Shown here one piece after another: positions 1 through 4,902 of a stretch of DNA of 7,288 bases. This DNA comes from UBA1181 sp963631545 (GTDB lineage: Bacteria; Bacteroidota; Bacteroidia; Bacteroidales; Paludibacteraceae), in NCBI GenBank assembly GCA_963631545.1, contig CAVGRN010000088.1, positions 1 to 7,288 on the forward strand. Reading direction: 5' to 3'. A model generated the notes under the pieces. That model worked only from the letters and a program-made list of their open reading frames with translations. It did not search any database and was not told the origin of the DNA. The translations under genes were made by a program, and so were the position numbers. The first letter of the stretch is position 1, and each line of letters begins with the position of its first letter.

Positions 1-1
1 A

Positions 2-223
2 TCACTGCTCTTTCTCCATTTCCAATTCTGCGTATAGGTCTACGGGACTCCATTGCCAGTATTTGGTGCTTTCCGTTGATAGTTTCTTGTAGAGTTTGGA
101 ATGATAAATGCGATTGAGCGACTGTTGCAACGAGAGGCCGTAATCATCGTGCAGATACTCCACCAACCAACTGATTTTTCCTGGAATAAACAAATGAAGA
201 TTGTCTTGGGTAACTTGAAACAT
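2..223 (-). CDS. Small hypothetical protein, third gene of a DUF3791/DUF3990-type module
   Basis: This is a complete 73-residue protein with no signal peptide or membrane segment. Its pattern is hydrophobic and helical: a block around residues 10-27 (LFIPGKISWLVEYLHDDY), then SLNRIYHSKLYKKL, then TKYWQWSP and an acidic C-terminus. From memory this resembles the short helical proteins (YxSxxYxxL...T.YW...) that accompany DUF3990 genes in Bacteroidales and Firmicutes. The function is unknown. The start ATG lies two bases after the stop codon of the DUF3990 remnant upstream, so the gene was evidently translated as part of the same minus-strand message. It appears intact although its upstream partner is truncated. 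I am confident it is a real gene because of this tight coupling and its family-like pattern. The precise family assignment is uncertain. An immunity or antitoxin-like role is conceivable if DUF3990 is a toxin, but nothing here shows it. Confidence 0.7.
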   Translation of the reverse strand: MFQVTQDNLHLFIPGKISWLVEYLHDDYGLSLQQSLNRIYHSKLYKKLSTESTKYWQWSPVDLYAELEMEKEQ

Positions 224-225
224 TT

Positions 226-414
226 TTACAATTCGATTTTGATGGATTCTATGAAATGTAGGGTTTTAAGGGCTTTCTCTGTATGGAAGAGGTATTGATC
301 TACCAATTTATACGTTTTAAGTTCTCGGACAAGTGTCTCTACGCTTATCGCTCCCGATTCGTACAAGTTAAACTGGAGATAGACTTTGTCATTTGCCACG
401 GGACCGTAGACAAT
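226..414 (-). pseudogene. Truncated DUF3990 gene, C-terminal remnant only
   Basis: Reading the minus strand from 414 to the TAA at 226-228 gives about 62 codons with no start codon at the beginning. The conceptual protein opens with IVYGPVANDKVY and continues through a short helix to DQYLFHTEKALKTLHF. These match my recollection of the conserved C-terminal part of DUF3990 proteins (YDIVxGPVANDKV...nQ.sF.TEKAL..L). Full-length family members are roughly 150-180 residues and are thought to have an ADP-ribosyltransferase-like fold. Their N-terminal part (the YHGS...DFGKGFYLT region) is absent here. The remnant begins directly after the stop codon of the DUF3791 gene and in the same frame, so translation would need readthrough. 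The only nearby ATG (overlapping the DUF3791 stop) is in a different frame. I infer an internal deletion that removed the first two thirds of the gene and inactivated it. Confidence 0.8.
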
Positions 415-639
415 TCATGCCTCTTTCTTTTTCCGTATTTCAATAAACTCGTCAATCTCTGCAATCAGCCATTGCTTCCCTTGTGTGTGGAGTGGCTCAA
501 AACAATGGCAGAGATAATCGGTAACACCATATTTGGAAAACAAGTCAAACACCTGCTCTCCGCTCATTCCTTTGTCTGCTCCGTATTCTTCTATGCAGAA
601 TGCAACGAAGAGTGCTATGTCTTTGTCTTTTTGCCCCAT
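415..639 (-). CDS. DUF3791 family protein
   Basis: This is a 74-residue, charged, probably cytoplasmic protein. It shows the features I associate with DUF3791: FVAFCIEEYGADKGMSGEQVFDLF, then KYGVTDYLCHCFEPLHTQGKQWLIAEIDEFIEIRK. The length is normal for the family and it looks intact. DUF3791 genes usually sit just upstream of DUF3990 genes. Here the DUF3990 partner is reduced to a C-terminal stump that begins at the base after this gene's stop. The biochemical role is unknown. The pairing with a possible ADP-ribosyltransferase-fold protein suggests a toxin-antitoxin or effector module, but that is inference. A weak Bacteroides-type -7 box (677-684) lies about 38 bp upstream of the ATG, so the cluster probably has its own promoter rather than depending on the xylanase operon, which is terminated at 746-781. 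Confidence 0.85.
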   Translation of the reverse strand: MGQKDKDIALFVAFCIEEYGADKGMSGEQVFDLFSKYGVTDYLCHCFEPLHTQGKQWLIAEIDEFIEIRKKKEA

Positions 640-676
640 TGCAAACAGAGTTAATTTTCCTTGCTACATTGAATTG

Positions 677-684
677 TAAAAGTA
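677..684 (-). promoter_or_regulatory. Possible -7 promoter box for the DUF3791 cluster
   Basis: On the minus strand this reads TACTTTTA, one base off the Bacteroides -7 consensus TAnnTTTG. It would place a transcription start near 670 and leave a leader of about 30 nt before the ATG at 639. No convincing -33 TTTG at the right distance was found; a TTG lies a little too far upstream. This is a weak call based on position and consensus only. Confidence 0.35.
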
Positions 685-745
685 CGAAAAAACCGCAAAA
701 AAAGGTCAATGGGGCAGAGGAATGTGATGGTGGCGAGAGAACACA

Positions 746-781
746 AAAGGCTGGAGTCCTTTTGGGATTCCAGCCTTTTTT
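746..781 (-). terminator. Hairpin terminator of the xylan operon
   Basis: The arms at 746-759 and 765-778 pair over 14 bp with one G-T wobble and leave a 5-base loop. Read on the minus strand the hairpin ends in TTTT, and it lies about 16 bp past the stop codon of the tandem xylanase. The plus-strand side also ends in a T run (776-781), so it could work in both directions. No plus-strand gene ends here, so the minus-strand use is the relevant one. Confidence 0.85.
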
Positions 782-796
782 GCGTATAGACAGGGT

Positions 797-3079
797 TTAG
801 CGCACCTGCAACTTGCGGGTTACGCAAGTGCCGTCTTCTGTATAGATTTTCACAAGGTAAATGCCAGAACGGAGGCCCGTGGCGATTTTGCCAGAAACAT
901 CCTCTTGCGAGAGCATGCGCGTTCCCACCATATCGAAAACTTCCACTTTAACCACCTTCTGCGGACTGATGACGGAGAACGCCCCATCCGTAGGGTTCGG
1001 TGCCAACACAATGCTTGCTGGTTGGAATACCTCTTCCACTCCACTTGGATCTGTCCCCTCGAGGGTGAATTTCAAGTAGTCTACATTGCAATAGTCTGCG
1101 CCGATCTTGAGTTTCAGGATGTGTTCTCCGGCGGTGAGTTCGGATGTTGTAGCAGTGAGCGTGGTGTAAGTGTCCCAATCCTCCGTCTTGTCGCCGCTCA
1201 GCGAGGCGATTTGCTTATCGTCTAAATAGAGTGTCAACTTGATTGTCGCATTTCCGTTGGATGCGAGTGCCTCAACATCGTATTTTCCGGTCTTGGCGAT
1301 GTTGACGGTGTACTCCGTCCACTCGTCCGCCTTGGTGTAACCGATACCCTTTCCGGTGCCAGCCACCACAATGTCCACGCCCTCGTCCGTGCGGAAGTTG
1401 GCATCGCCCTCATTCTCATCGTCCGAGTCGTAGTAGGCGTAGCCGTTTCCTCCCACGTCATAGTTTTCAGCCTCAACAATGCCTGGGATGGCGATGGCTT
1501 CCGTGTAAGGACCTTGTGGCACTTTTGGCACCTCGGGGGTTTCCTCCGCCTTGTCGCCGATATACATTGTGGCGTAGGTGAACTCGATGGAACCCGTTCC
1601 GCCGCCCGCCTCGCAAAGGATCTTGCAGTCGTACAAGCCGCCAAGGGTAACTCCGTTTTTCTCCCAGTTTCTGAAGTGCTCGCTCACAGAGATGTGTCCG
1701 CACTGGCGCGCGCTCGACCGCACCGCGAACACCTGCGTGAAGGTGGACGTACCGGTGATAGACGGTGCGTTGGTGCGTGTACCCGTGTAGAGTTTGTAGG
1801 TGGCGCCATCGACGGTGTAGGAGCCTTTCTGCGTGGTGTTGTAAGGCGTTCCCATTCCGTTCCACGAATCCTCCACAATATAGTACTCAATCTGCGGCGT
1901 GTTGGTCCAGCCGTACATGCCGATGTAGGAGTAACCGCCGGCGTTTCCGCTCTTGGTATAGTTGAACTCTGCGTGGATGTCGCCATTCAGGTCTTTGTAA
2001 GTCTTGCTGTTGCTACCGCCGTAGTAATAGCCCACGCGAGCGAGGAAGTCGCCCGAGTTGTTCCAACTTGCCTTGAATGCGCAGTCGTTGTCGCCGCCGA
2101 AGTAGGTCATAGAACCAGAACTTCCGTCGCGCCACAACTCGTAGTTGTAGCCATTGCCGATGTCGCGGATGCCGTTGGATGTTACGGTTGTTCCGCCGCT
2201 CAACTTCGTTGTCTGGGAGCAAGGGTCTTTGGAAGAGGATGAAGACGATGAGGAAGAAGAATTTCCGCTGTCCGTGTTTCCGCTGTTGCCCGACGAGCTT
2301 GAGCTGCTTGACGACTGCGTGGTGATTTCGACAGTGGCGTAGGTGAAATCGACATAGCCCGAGCCGCCGCCCGACTCAGCCAAAATCTTCGACTCATACA
2401 ATTTTCCCAAATTCAAGCCCAGCTTCTCCCACTGGCGGAAATGCTCGGAGATGTTGATTGTGCCACATTGGCGGCGCGACTGGCGGATACTGAAAATCTG
2501 CGTGAAAGTAGATGTGCCGGAGATGGACGCACCCGTGCGCTTACCCGACCATACCGCATACTCTGCTCCATCGACGGTGATGGTGCCGATCTTCGAACCC
2601 ATATATGAGCCGCCAGGAGTTCCACGATCGTGCAACCAATCGTCTACAATGTAATATTCGATTTCCGGATTCTGCATCCAACCGTAGATGCCGATGTAGG
2701 AGTAGGTTCCGCCATCGTTACCGCTCTTTTTGTAGTTGTAGTTTGCCACGAGGTCGCCGCCCAGCTGCGAATAGGTCTTGTCGCTGTTAAACTTCAAGCC
2801 CACGCGCCCGAGGAAGTCGCCGGCATTGTTCCACTCCGCCTTGAAGCAGGCATCTTTCGAGTAGAGGGTGAGTTTACCGCCGTTTCCGTCGCGCCAAATC
2901 TCGTAATGGTAGTTTCCGTTACCAGTCGACCCGGTGGAGTTAGTGTTTTGAATCACGCGCCCGCCGCTCAACTGGGTGGTCTCGCTGCACGGGTCTGCAG
3001 CCCACACCCCGCTCGACACGAGCAAGGACGCCGCAATGCCAGACACTATAGGCCTGTGCAAAAAAGATAAAATCTTCAT
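797..3079 (-). CDS. Secreted tandem-GH11 endo-1,4-beta-xylanase with CBM6 and T9SS sorting domain
   Basis: A 760-residue extracellular xylanase that hydrolyses internal beta-1,4 bonds of xylan. A signal peptide covers residues 1-27 (likely cut after VWA). GH11 domain 1 spans about 29-253, with nucleophile E141 in NPEIEYYIV and acid/base E235 in KILAESGGG. A serine-rich linker follows (254-284). GH11 domain 2 spans about 285-507, with E398 in TPQIEYYIV and E490 in KILCEAGGG. Both keep the thumb (SI-GTSTFTQ) and the WNN-GDF motif with Asp at the residue that tunes pH optimum (D88, D344). A CBM6 spans about 530-675 (IVEAENY, DWDTY, CNVDYLKF). The C-terminus (about 690-760; APNPTDG, VFDMVG, GIYLVKIY) is a type A T9SS sorting domain. 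Both GH11 copies have all the family residues I can check, so both are probably active. The gene starts 54 bp after the esterase stop with no promoter visible between them, so I infer one operon. The catalytic assignment rests on motif alignment from memory. Confidence 0.93.
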   Translation of the reverse strand: MKILSFLHRPIVSGIAASLLVSSGVWAADPCSETTQLSGGRVIQNTNSTGSTGNGNYHYEIWRDGNGGKLTLYSKDACFKAEWNNAGDFLGRVGLKFNSDKTYSQLGGDLVANYNYKKSGNDGGTYSYIGIYGWMQNPEIEYYIVDDWLHDRGTPGGSYMGSKIGTITVDGAEYAVWSGKRTGASISGTSTFTQIFSIRQSRRQCGTINISEHFRQWEKLGLNLGKLYESKILAESGGGSGYVDFTYATVEITTQSSSSSSSSGNSGNTDSGNSSSSSSSSSSKDPCSQTTKLSGGTTVTSNGIRDIGNGYNYELWRDGSSGSMTYFGGDNDCAFKASWNNSGDFLARVGYYYGGSNSKTYKDLNGDIHAEFNYTKSGNAGGYSYIGMYGWTNTPQIEYYIVEDSWNGMGTPYNTTQKGSYTVDGATYKLYTGTRTNAPSITGTSTFTQVFAVRSSARQCGHISVSEHFRNWEKNGVTLGGLYDCKILCEAGGGTGSIEFTYATMYIGDKAEETPEVPKVPQGPYTEAIAIPGIVEAENYDVGGNGYAYYDSDDENEGDANFRTDEGVDIVVAGTGKGIGYTKADEWTEYTVNIAKTGKYDVEALASNGNATIKLTLYLDDKQIASLSGDKTEDWDTYTTLTATTSELTAGEHILKLKIGADYCNVDYLKFTLEGTDPSGVEEVFQPASIVLAPNPTDGAFSVISPQKVVKVEVFDMVGTRMLSQEDVSGKIATGLRSGIYLVKIYTEDGTCVTRKLQVR

Positions 3080-3133
3080 GTCAGTAATTTTTAGAATGAT
3101 ATAAGTGTTAGAGAATTTTATGTAAAAATGGTA

Positions 3134-4660
3134 TTATTTCGTTATCAGTATCTTCTGTGTCTTTCCTGTTTGTTTGTTTCTCAAAAAATAAAGACCTCTC
3201 TTCAGATTGAATTGACCAGCGGCAACGGAAACATCGTCCAACTGGTTGCCCAAAACATCAAACACGGCATAGCAGCCAGAGAGCGAGCCGTCCGCGCCCA
3301 CCATCTGCACGTCTGTTTGAGCCAGAGCCTTGAACTCCATATAGTCCATATCGAGCCAGTCGCCCGTGATTTTGAGTTGCAGCACGTGCGCTCCTTTTTC
3401 GAGTGCGGCGGTTCCTGCCTTCACGGTTTCGTATGTGTCCCAATCGCCCGTATTAGGGACGGACACGACGTCGGTAATCTCCTCGTCATCCATCAAAAGT
3501 TGGAACGAGGAGCCTTGCGCACCCGATGCCACGTATGCGTAAATATCATAATTTCCGTCCGCCTGCACCTCAACGGAGTATTTCAGCCACTCACCGCTCT
3601 GCGTGTAGCCGATGGCAGTGTTGCTCATATCCACACCCTCGTTGCGTGAGCCGCCGTTGCGGTTCTGCTCGTCGTTGTCGTGGTATGCCACGCCCTCGCC
3701 GCCGAGGTCGAACTCCTCCGCCTCGATTTTTCCAGGGATGGCAAATGGGGTGCCGTTGTATGGGGTGAGTTTGCTCTCGGTCTCGCCGCCAGTTTCGCCG
3801 CCATCACCGCTACCATCCGCAAGGTCGGAAGCCGGAAGCAGTTTCAGCATCTGCTCGGCATAGCGCTTTCCGAAGTCTCGGTAGCCCTGGGCCGAAAAGT
3901 GGTATTGGTCGTTCGACTTCGCCTGCAATCCCTGCGAGGAAATGACATACGAGTTGGAAATGACGTTAGGGACTTGCGCAATGATGTTGTTGTGGCTGCT
4001 GCATGAGCCATCGCGGCGCGTTTCGCCCACAAGGAGCGGCACATCACTGCCGTTCAAACCTAAATCGCTCAACATGCTTTCATAAATGGCTTTCAGGCGG
4101 TTGGGCCAAGTGGATTGACCCGTGTTCGACTCGCCCTGATGCACCAGCACGCCTTTGATGACGCCATCCTCTTGCGCTTTTTTCGCACAATCGATGATGC
4201 GTTTGTAGCAGTTGTCGCCATACGCCGAGGCCGCGCTCTTCAACCAGTCTGCCGCCGACGAGAGGTAGGACTGGTAGCCGCTCTGCTCGAAGATCTGGAT
4301 GTCCGCGCCAGCCACTGCCACCACGATGACACCCACACGGATGTTGGGGTTGAGCTTCTCCACCAATGTGCGCCCGAAGTAGTCGGCAGGACACAAACCC
4401 GTGTTGCAACGAGCCAACGGCGGCGTCGCCGTGTACCACTGATACAACTGCCTACTGCCACAAGTGGTGGTGGACATCATTTTAAAACGGTCGCTCACCG
4501 TCATATCTTGCGATTCGGCGTTCGACGCACCTTCCATATTAGACTGCCCGAAACAGATGTAGATGTGGAAATCCGGATCGGGATCCGCATAGGCGGAAAT
4601 GGACAATCCCGCAAGCATAGCCACGAGAATTGCCCGCAATTTGCGTGCTGTGTTTTTCAT
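3134..4660 (-). CDS. Secreted CE6-type acetylxylan esterase with CBM6 and short T9SS-like C-terminus
   Basis: A 508-residue enzyme likely to remove O-acetyl groups from xylan outside the cell. A signal peptide covers residues 1-25 (cut after AYA). The SGNH/SASA-type esterase domain spans about 30-276. Its nucleophile is S40 in FGQSNMEG, the HQGE block is at 174-177 (H174, E177), and the DQYH motif holds D251 and H254. This set and spacing fit carbohydrate esterase family 6. An acidic Gly/Glu-rich linker (about 279-297) leads to a CBM6 at about 307-444 (IPGKIEAEEFD, GDWDTYETV, LDMDYMEF). The last ~60 residues (YAVFDVLGNQL...GLYFLRNKQTGKTQKILITK) resemble the end of a T9SS type A sorting domain but lack the usual PNP motif at its front. 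It is the first gene of the operon, behind the -7 box at 4690-4697. Sialate O-acetylesterases share the fold, but the CBM6 and the xylanase next door favour xylan. Confidence 0.9.
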   Translation of the reverse strand: MKNTARKLRAILVAMLAGLSISAYADPDPDFHIYICFGQSNMEGASNAESQDMTVSDRFKMMSTTTCGSRQLYQWYTATPPLARCNTGLCPADYFGRTLVEKLNPNIRVGVIVVAVAGADIQIFEQSGYQSYLSSAADWLKSAASAYGDNCYKRIIDCAKKAQEDGVIKGVLVHQGESNTGQSTWPNRLKAIYESMLSDLGLNGSDVPLLVGETRRDGSCSSHNNIIAQVPNVISNSYVISSQGLQAKSNDQYHFSAQGYRDFGKRYAEQMLKLLPASDLADGSGDGGETGGETESKLTPYNGTPFAIPGKIEAEEFDLGGEGVAYHDNDEQNRNGGSRNEGVDMSNTAIGYTQSGEWLKYSVEVQADGNYDIYAYVASGAQGSSFQLLMDDEEITDVVSVPNTGDWDTYETVKAGTAALEKGAHVLQLKITGDWLDMDYMEFKALAQTDVQMVGADGSLSGCYAVFDVLGNQLDDVSVAAGQFNLKRGLYFLRNKQTGKTQKILITK

Positions 4661-4680
4661 TTATAAAATCTTGTCGTTTA

Positions 4681-4697
4681 TAGATTTCGCAAATCTA
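4681..4697 (-). promoter_or_regulatory. Promoter -7 box of the xylan operon inside a 17-bp palindrome
   Basis: The minus strand at 4697-4690 reads TAGATTTG, an exact match to the Bacteroides -7 consensus TAnnTTTG. Transcription would start near 4685, giving a leader of about 25 nt before the esterase ATG at 4660. No clear -33 TTTG is present, which fits a promoter that needs an activator. The box is one half of a perfect hyphenated palindrome, TAGATTTCGCAAATCTA (7-bp arms, 3-bp centre), which could be an operator or could be chance in AT-rich DNA. Confidence 0.6.
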
Positions 4698-4723
4698 ATG
4701 AAAAGGGGGGAAAATGAATAGGA

Positions 4724-4757
4724 TTTTTTCGTCAATAGATTGTGTTTTTTCGTCAAT
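4724..4757 (-). promoter_or_regulatory. Direct-repeat activator-like site upstream of the xylan operon
   Basis: TTTTTTCGTCAAT occurs twice without mismatch, at 4724-4736 and 4745-4757, start to start 21 bp apart (two helical turns). Relative to the predicted esterase start near 4685 the pair covers about -40 to -72, the usual place for an activator. Direct repeats at 21 bp suit AraC-type DNA-binding domains, including those of hybrid two-component regulators that control polysaccharide genes in Bacteroidetes, and also LytTR regulators. No regulator gene is in the window, so the link is inferred. Confidence 0.5.
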
Positions 4758-4858
4758 CATTGATTATCAATAAAATACGAGCGGGAAAATATCCGAAGAA
4801 AGTCCGCTTTTGTTAAGCCTCAACTCGATTTCAGTAAGAATAAACACGGATTTTTTAT

Positions 4859-4866
4859 TACTTTTG
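4859..4866 (+). promoter_or_regulatory. Promoter -7 box for the DUF6242-kinase operon
   Basis: TACTTTTG matches TAnnTTTG exactly. The start of transcription would fall near 4872, leaving a leader of about 30 nt before the ATG at 4903. The site lies inside the longest possible reading frame of the lipoprotein gene and so argues against its upstream start codons. A -33 TTTG was not found at normal spacing. Confidence 0.55.
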
Positions 4867-4902
4867 CGAACGATGTTCACGAAACGATATGTCATAAAAA
4901 AT

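Noticed and set aside
283..654. A plus-strand frame of 123 codons across the DUF3791 region
   Set aside because: It is antisense to an intact DUF3791 gene and a recognisable DUF3990 remnant, and its protein shows no family pattern.
1514..2242. A 242-codon plus-strand open frame opposite the tandem xylanase
   Set aside because: It has no recognisable domain, is Arg/Val/Ala-rich in the way antisense frames of GC-rich genes are, and lies entirely within a gene with clear GH11 motifs.
2228..2320. Phase-variable microsatellite in the serine linker
   Set aside because: The serine codons are mixed, so there is no pure repeat long enough for slippage.
3080..3133. A separate promoter for the tandem xylanase
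   Set aside because: The 54 bp are AT-rich but contain no TAnnTTTG box, and there is no terminator after the esterase; co-transcription is simpler.
797..4660. Assigning the window to Fibrobacter because of the CE6-CBM6, tandem GH11 and serine linkers
   Set aside because: The T9SS type A tail, Bacteroides -7 boxes, DUF6242 lipoprotein and DUF3791/DUF3990 genes fit Bacteroidales better; Fibrobacter similarity is kept only as a transfer hypothesis.
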